Shown here: piece by piece, positions 8,447 to 13,481 of the stretch
How the letters are laid out: the number at the start of each line of letters is the position of its first letter
Position numbering within the stretch: position 1 is the stretch's first letter
NCBI GenBank assembly: GCA_009843565.1
Contig: VYDF01000075.1
Location: 8,092 to 21,572 of the forward strand
DNA from: Acidimicrobiia bacterium
Lineage (GTDB): Bacteria > Actinomycetota > Acidimicrobiia > Acidimicrobiales > Bin134
Length of the DNA: 13,481 nt
Direction: 5' to 3'
Position numbers and translations under genes: made by a program
The notes under the pieces: model-generated
Seen by the model: the letters and a program-made list of their open reading frames with translations, nothing else
The model's database searches: none
What the model was told of the DNA's origin: nothing

Positions 8447-8448
8447 CC

Positions 8449-8615
8449 TTGCGACCGCCTTTCACGCTCGTCATAAAGAGGGCGCACATCCTCTCCGAGC
8501 GCACCGGTCGCAAGCGGTCGCAAACCCCGGCCTAGTGTTCGACCGGCCCGCAGTGCTCTTGCGTCCGGCTGCGACCGGTCTCCCTATGTGTTTGCGACCG
8601 TTTGCGACCGGTCTC
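8449..8615. repeat. Iteron-like array of TTGCGACCG nonamers
   Basis: Copies on the plus strand are at 8449-8457, 8592-8600 and 8602-8610 (exact), and at 8559-8567 (TTGCGTCCG) and 8569-8577 (CTGCGACCG) with one mismatch each. Exact reverse copies lie at 8505-8513 and 8515-8523. A weaker forward copy, ending CGACCG, is at 8536-8545. Members of each pair are spaced exactly 10 bp apart, one helical turn, which is the usual phasing for a protein that binds cooperatively on one face of DNA. The array fills the intergenic region between the relaxase and the AlpA-like gene; the leftmost copy sits two bases from the relaxase start codon. Candidate roles are oriT, replication origin iterons or the operator of divergent promoters. 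Confidence 0.85.
8503..8612. promoter_or_regulatory. 23-bp imperfect inverted repeat, candidate oriT or operator
   Basis: Bases 8503-8525 and 8590-8612 are reverse complements at 22 of 23 positions, separated by 64 bp. Each arm holds two nonamers of the array and ends in ACCGGT. The 64-bp centre contains the one-mismatch pair. Such an arm-centre-arm layout beside a relaxase gene fits an oriT region, and it fits equally well an operator with a DNA loop between two dimer sites. No TATAAT/TTGACA pair is clear enough in either direction to call a promoter here. Confidence 0.6.
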
Positions 8616-8634
8616 GCATTGCAGAGTGTCAGCC

Positions 8635-8856
8635 ATGGAACCAGACAATTGTGATCGCCATGACATCTTGTTGACCCGCCGCCAGGTCGAAGCGCGCTGC
8701 TGCCTGTCCACCAGCTCGATCTACAGGTTCATGCGCGATGGGCTGTTCCCCGAACCGATCCGCGTCGGCAGGCGCGCCGTACGCTGGCACGCGACAGAGA
8801 TTGAGGAATGGCTCGCCTCACGGCCCCGCGCTACCGGCGACCTTTCTTCCGCATAG
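8635..8856 (+). CDS. AlpA-like helix-turn-helix DNA-binding protein
   Basis: The 73-residue product is almost entirely one winged helix-turn-helix of the AlpA/excisionase type. LLTRRQVEARCCLSTSSIYRF (12-32, shown here in outline as LLTRRQVE...SSIYRF) gives the helices. MRDGLFPEPIRVG (33-45) is the conserved turn and wing, and RAVRWHATEIEEWLASR (47-63) completes the wing and last helix. AlpA proteins act as transcriptional activators or excisionase-like factors in prophages and integrative elements. ATG 8635 is preferred; GTG 8626 is possible, while TTG 8602 lies inside the repeat array and is unlikely. The gene diverges from the relaxase across the array, so it probably binds there. No integrase is seen next to it. 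Confidence 0.85.
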   Translation: MEPDNCDRHDILLTRRQVEARCCLSTSSIYRFMRDGLFPEPIRVGRRAVRWHATEIEEWLASRPRATGDLSSA

Positions 8857-9200
8857 ACCGCCGACCTTGGTCGGCGAGCACCAGCTCGACTGCGAGTTGG
8901 GCCCTCCAACAACAGGTACCCGCAAGACCTCCGTGTCAACAGACGCGATCAATCAGGCCCGGGACTTTCTATCTGGGCAGGCACTTGTCGCGGGGGTGGC
9001 CGATGCGAGTAAGCATAGTTGCGGCTGGTCGATTGCCAGGTTGGCCTGTTCGTGGACATGAGGCCGATTGTGGTGATGATGCTCAACAGAGGGGTTGCGA
9101 TCCGCCTCGGCGTTGGGCGCATTTGCGACTGGGATTACTGCTAGCTCGGTCTCAGCCCGATGCCATTCAACGGGACCACGTCACTGGCTGCCACCCCTGA
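8857..9200. other. Gene-poor spacer between the AlpA-like gene and the lipoprotein gene
   Basis: After the hairpin at 8859-8876 I see no convincing gene in about 340 bp. Open frames here give Arg/Pro/Ser-rich translations without start signals or recognisable motifs; a 28-codon ATG frame at 9058 has no support. TTTGCGACTG at 9122-9131 differs by one base from the array repeat at 8591-8600, but stands alone and may be chance. No tRNA or clear attachment-site repeat was found. Confidence 0.5.
8859..8876 (+). terminator. Hairpin after the AlpA-like gene, possible terminator
   Basis: CGCCGACC (8859-8866) and GGTCGGCG (8869-8876) pair perfectly over 8 bp around a 2-base TT centre, two bases after the TAG of the AlpA-like gene. 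No T run follows, as is common for actinobacterial terminators. It could instead be a palindromic protein-binding site. Confidence 0.5.
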
Positions 9201-10478
9201 CTAGTGCGGCTGTGGGGAGAACCGGTACACGGTGTTGTCCCGGGAAGCCTCTGGGTTATCAGGATGCAGGTGCTCGATAATGGTGATCTTCCCAAGCCCG
9301 CAGTCGCCGAAGCCGTCGCAAGTGATGTCGCCGATGATGCCCCGGAATCCGGCCACCTGATCGAGGTGCTCGCGGATTCCCGCCCGATCGATGATTAGGG
9401 TGCCGCCGTCGGTTCGTGATGCGGCTTCGACGGCTTGAAGCAAGAGCGTGGTGGCATCGTAGGCGTGGGCCCAGAATGCCCGGGACGGACGCGTCCCCGC
9501 CATGTGCTCGAACCGCTGGGCGGCCTGCTCGGCATTGGTGCCGGTGGCCTCGTTGTCGTTGTCGCCGAAGTCCAGGTCGGGCCCGGCGATGAACACCCCC
9601 CTGCTAATTGGCAATGACATGAACGGGTAGTGCAGCACCGCGTCGCCCGCGACCAACACGGTGTCGTCAAATGCCTCGTTCTGGCTCAGACCCTGCACCA
9701 AGCCGATTGCCGACTGCCAGCTGAGCGGGATGAACACCGCATCGGGGTCGCCCGCGGCTATTTGGCTGAGCACCTCGGCCCAGTCGGCGGTATTCGAGTC
9801 GGCCTCGATGAAGTGGGTGATGGTGCCGCCGTGTCGCTCGAACGCGCCGCGGAACGCCTCGGCCAGCCCTCGAGTGTAGGCGTCGCCTTCGTGGACGACG
9901 GCCACCCTGTGGGGGCCGATCTTGTTGTGCAGGAAGGCTGCCACCGCCTCGCCCTGGTAGAGGTCGTTGTGAGCTGTGCGGAAATACCCCGGCCGGTAGT
10001 GCTCGCCGGGATTTCCGGCCAGATCGGAGGTGAGAAACGGGGAGGTGTTCGACATAGATATCATCACCAGCCCCTCGGCGGCGATCAAGGGAACGGCGGT
10101 TGTAGCGGTGGACGAGCAGGAGGGACCAATCACCCCCACGGTGCTCCCGCCGGCCAGCGCGGCTTCGGCCACAACCGGGCCTGCGTCGGCTGAGCAGCCA
10201 TCGTCGATTCCGTCGCCGACTTCGACGGTGAAACTGCCGCGGATCGGGCCGTAGTCCTCAACCGCGAGCTTGACAATGTGGAAGTAGTCGCGTTCTCCGG
10301 GGCCGGTGGGGTCGAGCGCGCTGATCGAACGGATGTGGATGGATCCGCCCGGGTTCACTGTGACGATACCCAGCGACCCGTCGCCCAGCGCACTGCCGTC
10401 AGAATCGCTGCACGCCCCAGCTACCAGACACAAGGCCAGCAGCATCGAAATCGCAGCAGAAAAACGCCGGATCATCAT
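9201..10478 (-). CDS. Substrate-binding lipoprotein of the branched-chain amino acid (LivJ/LivK) type
   Basis: The 425-residue product starts MMIRR, then a hydrophobic segment ends in LVAGAC with Cys23 as the likely lipidated residue; an acidic Ser/Asp tether follows. The mature part has the Peripla_BP_6 layout: KLAVEDYG, a DGIDDGCSADAG stretch, VGVIGPSCSSTATTAVPLIAAEG and SMSNTSPFLT, then GYFRTAHNDLYQGEAVAAFL and VAVVHEGDAYTRGLAEAFRGAF in the second lobe. Proteins of this family capture small ligands outside the membrane and hand them to an ABC permease, or feed sensors. Length is usual for the family. No permease or ATPase gene is adjacent, so it may work with a transporter encoded elsewhere. 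The ligand cannot be told. An Asp-rich loop, DLDFGDNDNEATG, in the second lobe is unusual and could bind calcium. Confidence 0.88.
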   Translation of the reverse strand: MMIRRFSAAISMLLALCLVAGACSDSDGSALGDGSLGIVTVNPGGSIHIRSISALDPTGPGERDYFHIVKLAVEDYGPIRGSFTVEVGDGIDDGCSADAGPVVAEAALAGGSTVGVIGPSCSSTATTAVPLIAAEGLVMISMSNTSPFLTSDLAGNPGEHYRPGYFRTAHNDLYQGEAVAAFLHNKIGPHRVAVVHEGDAYTRGLAEAFRGAFERHGGTITHFIEADSNTADWAEVLSQIAAGDPDAVFIPLSWQSAIGLVQGLSQNEAFDDTVLVAGDAVLHYPFMSLPISRGVFIAGPDLDFGDNDNEATGTNAEQAAQRFEHMAGTRPSRAFWAHAYDATTLLLQAVEAASRTDGGTLIIDRAGIREHLDQVAGFRGIIGDITCDGFGDCGLGKITIIEHLHPDNPEASRDNTVYRFSPQPH

Positions 10479-10491
10479 GGACCAGACCAGG

Positions 10492-10932
10492 CTACCTCAA
10501 CCGGTGGGGACGACTTCGGTCGGCCATTGTGTCCTGAGCGGCTGCTTGTGTTTTCCCCACCTTATCCCCCGCCATTTTGCACCGGTTGTCGAAGGGGTGC
10601 TGGTGGTCCACGAGTTTTGCTTGGGGGTGATATTGGATCCTGCTGTCATGGACCGCGGGAGGTTCTTTGGCACCGATGGGAGCGCTATTTGGGTGGCCGC
10701 CGGGCACGATGTGAGTGTCGATGTCGAACTGGCAGCGGTAGACGTTGAGCAGCGATTCCCGTGCGGCGAATAGTTGATCGCGCAAGTAGACATGTTCCTG
10801 AGGGACTTCGTCGATGGGCGCGTTCTGTGCGCTGGCCCTCGCGCTGCCAAATGTGAGTACGAGCAGGCCAACCACAGGTGCGGGGATAATCGCTCGGTGG
10901 TGGGACTTGTCAGGAATGCAGGAGAAGCACAA
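10492..10932 (-). CDS. Small exported protein or gene remnant sharing the YRC...DTH motif
   Basis: From a TTG at 10932 the frame gives 146 residues. Residues 9-35 could be a signal peptide, with a basic KSHHR, a hydrophobic VVGLLVLTF core and an ASA cleavage site. Residues 50-79 read LRDQLFAARESLLNVYRC, then QFDIDTHIVPGG, a close match to the motif found twice at the N-terminus of the 693-residue protein just upstream. The Cys that ends the motif there is replaced by His80. The remaining 66 residues are basic and of no recognised family, and no Cys-Trp-Gly repeats follow. No Shine-Dalgarno is visible, no ATG exists in frame, and GTG 10875 is an alternative start. It may be a short functional paralogue or the surviving front of a decayed repeat protein. 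Confidence 0.45.
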   Translation of the reverse strand: MCFSCIPDKSHHRAIIPAPVVGLLVLTFGSARASAQNAPIDEVPQEHVYLRDQLFAARESLLNVYRCQFDIDTHIVPGGHPNSAPIGAKEPPAVHDSRIQYHPQAKLVDHQHPFDNRCKMAGDKVGKTQAAAQDTMADRSRPHRLR

Positions 10933-10984
10933 GCAAAAGCTGCGCGGGACTGGTACCGCTGGACGAGCTGCTGAGCCTCCTGAT

Positions 10985-13066
10985 TCAGCGAGTGTGCCAG
11001 GTGACTGCGTCGGGCATGAGCCTGAGCCCCCATCTCTGGTCGCCCCAGCATGTGATTGCCTGGTTGGCGTTGACCCCGCATGTGAAGTTGCCGCCTGCGG
11101 TGATGGCGGTGAAGGTGCCTTCGGGTGCGTCCAACTGGCCGAATCTGTTGTCATATCCCCAGCAGGCTGCGGTGCCGTTGGTCCTCAGTCCACAGACGTG
11201 GGAGTTTCCGGCATCGAGTGCGGTAAAGGTGCCGGAAGGCGGAGTCCTGATAGAGCCCCAACAAGTGACAGTACCGTCGACTTTGAGTCCACAGGAGTAC
11301 GCGTGGCCTGCGGTAATGGCGGTGAAAGCCTCGTTGGGGGGAGATGCCTCACTTTGGTTATTTTCGCCCCAGCAGGTGACGGTGCCGTCGGTTCTCAGGG
11401 CACAGTTGTGGTAGTAGCCCGCTGCTATAGCGTCGAACAGGCCGCTGGGGGCGTCTCGTTGACCAAAATTGTGGTTGTCGCCCCAGCAATCGATGCTGCG
11501 ATCCAGCCTCAATCCACAGGAATGGTCTCGACCGGCGGCGACTTGGTCGAAATTGCCGCCCGGAGCATTCGCCTGTCCGGCCCAGTTTGAGCCCCAACAG
11601 ATCGCTGTTTGGTCGGCTTTCAGCGCACAACCGTGGCCCAGTCCGATTGACACCGAAATGAATTCACCGTGTGGTGGCTCCTGGGAAAACAAACTGGAGT
11701 CGCCCCAGCAACTGATCGATCCATCAGTCTGGAGTCCACACCCGTATTTTCGGGTGGAATCTACCGCTGTGTATTGGCCGTCGGGAATCGTGGTGCTGAG
11801 GAAGGGGTTGGTGCCCCAGCAGACCACGGTGCCGTCGGTTTTCAGGCCGCAGGATCTGCGGTAGTCGGAGCTGATCTGGGAGAAGGTCCCGCCGGGGGCG
11901 GTGGTTTGTCCGTAGTGGTTGTCGCCCCAACACGAAATTGTGCTGTCGGTCTTGATGCCGCAGGTGAAGCCTCTACCTGCGGAAAGCGCAGTGAACGTGC
12001 CGACCTTTGGGGTCGCTGGCCGATTGCTAAAGCTGCTGCCCCAGCACGTAACGAAGCCGTTGGTTCTCAGCCCGCAGATATGGTCAGCGCCTCTGGCCAA
12101 AGCGGAAAACGCCCCGGAAGGCGCATCCAAGATTCCGGGGTCGTGGTCTCTGCCCCAGCAGGCGATGGTCTGGTCGGTCCTGATCCCACAGGCGTTGAAG
12201 TAACCGACAGAGACCGAGGTGAAAGTACCCTCTGGCGGCTCACCCAGACGGCCGTCCCAATCATGTCCCCAGCAGGCGATGGTCTGGTCGGTCCTGATCC
12301 CACAGGCGTGGGAATTGCCGACTGCGACTTGGACGAATGACCCATCGGGGACTGGCTGGTCATATCGATTATTCCCCCAGCAGGCGATGGCCTGGTCTGT
12401 ACTGAGTGCGCAAGCATGATTCGAGCTGGTGTCAAGAGTCGCAAATGTCCCATTGGGGGCATCGGTGATCTTGCCGCCCCAACACTCAATCAACTGGTTT
12501 ACGGTAAGCGCGCAGGTATAGAGCCCGTCGGGAGAGACAGCGGAGTATTGGCCGCCAGGCGCAATCGACTCTCCGTAGTTGTTGGTTCCCCAGCAGGCGA
12601 TGCTCTGGTCGGATCTGATCCCGCACGATTGTCCGGAGCTCGTGGCAATGGAGATAAACGGGTTTTCGGGAGGCGTTTCGCCGCAACCGCCGGGCACAAT
12701 GTGGGTATCAACGTTGAACAGGCAGCGGTAGACGGTGAGCAGTGCCTCTTGGTTGTCGACCAGGCGGTCGCGCACGTTGAGGGCATGCTGGGTGGGTGTA
12801 CCCTCGAATGGCGTGGGCTGGATCGGGCCTCCAGTTGGGGCGCCATTCGAGCAGCCGCCTTGCACTACGTGGGTGTCTATGTCGAAGCGGCAGCGGTAGG
12901 AGTTGAGCAGCGATTCTTGATCGGCGATCAGTTGGTCGCGCAGCCAAATTTGCTCTAGCTGGGCCTCGTCGCTGGCCGAGGCGCTCCCACCGCTGGCTAA
13001 GGCCAGCCCAATAACGGCCACCGCCGCGGCGGTCAGCAGGACGCTAGCTCTTTTGAATTTGAACAT
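10985..13066 (-). CDS. Secreted 15-repeat Cys-Trp-Gly (RCC1-like) protein
   Basis: The 693-residue product starts MFKFKR with a hydrophobic core and a Ser/Ala cleavage region near residue 32, a Sec signal peptide. Two copies of a 31-residue motif follow (42-72 and 98-128), with core LRDQLIADQESLLNSYRC and DTHVVQGGC. From about 148 to 675 there are 15 units of about 35-39 residues, each with C-x9-CWG, a turn such as NxxGQxxAP, and GxFxxVxxGxxHxC. This matches short RCC1-type (RCC1_2) units that form β-propellers; 15 units could make two propellers. The paired cysteines suggest disulfides outside the cell. No sorting motif or C-terminal membrane segment is visible. ATG at 13066 lacks a strong Shine-Dalgarno. 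The ligand and role are unknown; surface adhesion or protein binding is plausible. Confidence 0.88.
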   Translation of the reverse strand: MFKFKRASVLLTAAAVAVIGLALASGGSASASDEAQLEQIWLRDQLIADQESLLNSYRCRFDIDTHVVQGGCSNGAPTGGPIQPTPFEGTPTQHALNVRDRLVDNQEALLTVYRCLFNVDTHIVPGGCGETPPENPFISIATSSGQSCGIRSDQSIACWGTNNYGESIAPGGQYSAVSPDGLYTCALTVNQLIECWGGKITDAPNGTFATLDTSSNHACALSTDQAIACWGNNRYDQPVPDGSFVQVAVGNSHACGIRTDQTIACWGHDWDGRLGEPPEGTFTSVSVGYFNACGIRTDQTIACWGRDHDPGILDAPSGAFSALARGADHICGLRTNGFVTCWGSSFSNRPATPKVGTFTALSAGRGFTCGIKTDSTISCWGDNHYGQTTAPGGTFSQISSDYRRSCGLKTDGTVVCWGTNPFLSTTIPDGQYTAVDSTRKYGCGLQTDGSISCWGDSSLFSQEPPHGEFISVSIGLGHGCALKADQTAICWGSNWAGQANAPGGNFDQVAAGRDHSCGLRLDRSIDCWGDNHNFGQRDAPSGLFDAIAAGYYHNCALRTDGTVTCWGENNQSEASPPNEAFTAITAGHAYSCGLKVDGTVTCWGSIRTPPSGTFTALDAGNSHVCGLRTNGTAACWGYDNRFGQLDAPEGTFTAITAGGNFTCGVNANQAITCWGDQRWGLRLMPDAVTWHTR
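11042..12625 (-). repeat. Fifteen C-x9-CWG repeat units
   Basis: Each unit carries one C-x9-C-W-G element; fifteen were counted by eye. Two neighbouring units (4 and 5) share the identical string CGIRTDQTIACWG, and their DNA near 12157-12185 and 12271-12299 is identical over at least 20 bases, which suggests recent unit duplication or gene conversion. Other units have diverged. Confidence 0.85.
12683..12943 (-). repeat. Twin N-terminal 31-residue motif (YRCxFxxDTHxVxGGC)
   Basis: Bases 12851-12943 and 12683-12775 encode residues 42-72 and 98-128 of the secreted repeat protein. Both read (L/V)RD(Q/R)L, then (Q)E(S/A)LL, YRC, (R/L)F, a D-T-H-(V/I)-V step and GGC. A third copy lies at 10693-10785 in the short gene downstream. 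The motif is helix followed by a Cys-containing strand. I cannot name a family for it. Confidence 0.75.
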
Positions 13067-13109
13067 GGCTACTACTCGCCCTCTCCCTGTCCTAGGACCC
13101 CAAAGGCTA

Positions 13110-13120
13110 CCCCCCCCCCC
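13110..13120. repeat. Run of 11 C between two repeat-protein genes
   Basis: Eleven consecutive C (G on the coding strand of the flanking genes) lie 44-54 bases upstream of the ATG of the 15-repeat protein and downstream of the stop at 13178. This is promoter distance. Homopolymers of this length slip during replication and could change promoter spacing, but they are also prone to sequencing and assembly error. Confidence 0.9.
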
Positions 13121-13177
13121 GCCACAGATGCAAGTGGTTTCCAGGGCAGCCCAAGGGGGCAGGAGCCGCCTGCTTGC

Positions 13178-13481
13178 CTATGCGGAGTCGGCGGGCTCAG
13201 ACGGGTGTGGTGGTTTGGCTTTGATCTGGTCTGGGGGAGGGTCGGTCGGGCTCTTGGGCCCCCAGCAGGCGATGGTGCCGTCGGCTCTGATGGCGCAGGA
13301 GTGGCTGAAGCCTGCTGCTACGGCGGCGAAGAGGCCAGGGGGCGCGTCGGTCTGGCCGTCGATGTTTAGGCCCCAGCAGGTGATGGTGTTGTCGATTTTG
13401 AGGGCGCACGAGTGGTAGGCGGTGATTGCGATGGCGGTGAATTGGCCGGTGGGCGCGTCGGTTAGGCCGTCGGTGGTTGAT
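13178..13481 (-). CDS. C-terminus of a second Cys-Trp-Gly repeat protein, cut by the window edge
   Basis: One hundred residues are visible, running from the right edge to a TAG at 13180-13178. Two full units occur: CALKIDNTITCWG and CAIRADGTIACWG, linked by the same NIDGQTDAPPGLFAAVAAG turn seen in the neighbouring protein. The chain then ends in a Pro-rich tail (about 27 residues, PTDPPPDQIKAKPPHP and following) with no membrane anchor or sorting signal, unlike the WG-rich end of the downstream gene. The start lies beyond the window. The same orientation and a 111-bp gap to the next start suggest a tandem pair of paralogues, probably with separate promoters. Confidence 0.85.
   Translation of the reverse strand, partial: STTDGLTDAPTGQFTAIAITAYHSCALKIDNTITCWGLNIDGQTDAPPGLFAAVAAGFSHSCAIRADGTIACWGPKSPTDPPPDQIKAKPPHPSEPADSA

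Noticed and set aside
8449..8615. The repeat array as a CRISPR
   Set aside because: Units are about 10 bp, inverted as well as direct, with no uniform spacers and no cas genes.
8602..8634. Upstream TTG start for the AlpA-like protein
   Set aside because: It lies inside the repeat array and adds residues not expected in the family; ATG 8635 gives the usual length.
8808..9200. A 130-codon plus-strand frame after the AlpA-like gene
   Set aside because: It starts inside the AlpA-like gene, is Arg/Pro-rich and has no ribosome-binding site or motif.
10498..10588. Inverted CAACCGGTG/CACCGGTTG pair upstream of the lipoprotein gene
   Set aside because: The arms are only 9 bp around a self-palindromic ACCGGT core and 73 bp apart; chance is likely in this base composition.
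13140..13175. GCAGG/CCTGC hairpin after the stop at 13178
   Set aside because: A 5-bp stem without a T run is too weak to call a terminator.

Overview
The window is GC-rich with GTG and TTG starts alongside ATG, and it reads as actinobacterial DNA. The extracellular Cys-Trp-Gly repeat proteins carrying an N-terminal YRCxFDxDTHxVxGG-type motif, the TrwC-type relaxase and the lipoprotein signal all fit a high-GC actinomycete. I would guess Acidimicrobiia, but that is inference from general resemblance. The left two thirds looks like accessory, conjugation-related DNA (an integrated mobilisable element or plasmid segment). The right third looks like cell-surface or chromosomal cargo. No rRNA, tRNA, CRISPR array, IS element or integrase was seen.

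Layout. Positions 2-2587 hold a tightly packed plus-strand run of four genes: a 5'-truncated, probably secreted protein, a small four-helix membrane protein (GTGA stop/start overlap), a 73-residue CxxC/CxxC zinc-ribbon protein (11-bp overlap), and a 294-residue protein with an internal duplication. I recognise none of the four by family. A minus-strand pair faces them: a 1542-residue MobF (TrwC/TraI-type) relaxase-helicase (8446-3818), then after a 33-bp gap an unrecognised 383-residue protein (3784-2633) containing a perfect 21-bp tandem duplication. The relaxase has an extra C-terminal module that matches the catalytic core of DnaG primase (Toprim fold).

Positions 8447-8634 separate the relaxase from a divergent AlpA-like helix-turn-helix gene (8635-8856). 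This intergenic region carries at least seven copies of a nonamer close to TTGCGACCG, mostly in 10-bp-phased pairs on both strands. Two of the pairs form a 23-bp inverted repeat (22/23 match). It is the best candidate in the window for an oriT, replication origin or operator. An 8-bp perfect hairpin follows the AlpA-like stop codon, and then about 340 bp appear gene-poor.

Positions 9201-13481 hold minus-strand genes for exported proteins: a branched-chain-amino-acid-type substrate-binding lipoprotein without a transporter beside it, a short exported protein that shares only the N-terminal motif of its neighbour, a 693-residue secreted protein with 15 C-x9-CWG (RCC1-like) repeats, and the C-terminus of a second such protein that enters from the right edge. 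An 11-base C run lies between the last two, in the probable promoter of the 15-repeat gene.

How they may work together: the relaxase would nick and unwind DNA for transfer, and its primase-like tail could start complementary-strand synthesis. The AlpA-like protein could control the divergent promoters through the repeat array. The membrane and secreted genes at 2-2587 could be envelope parts of the same element. These links are inferred from position only.
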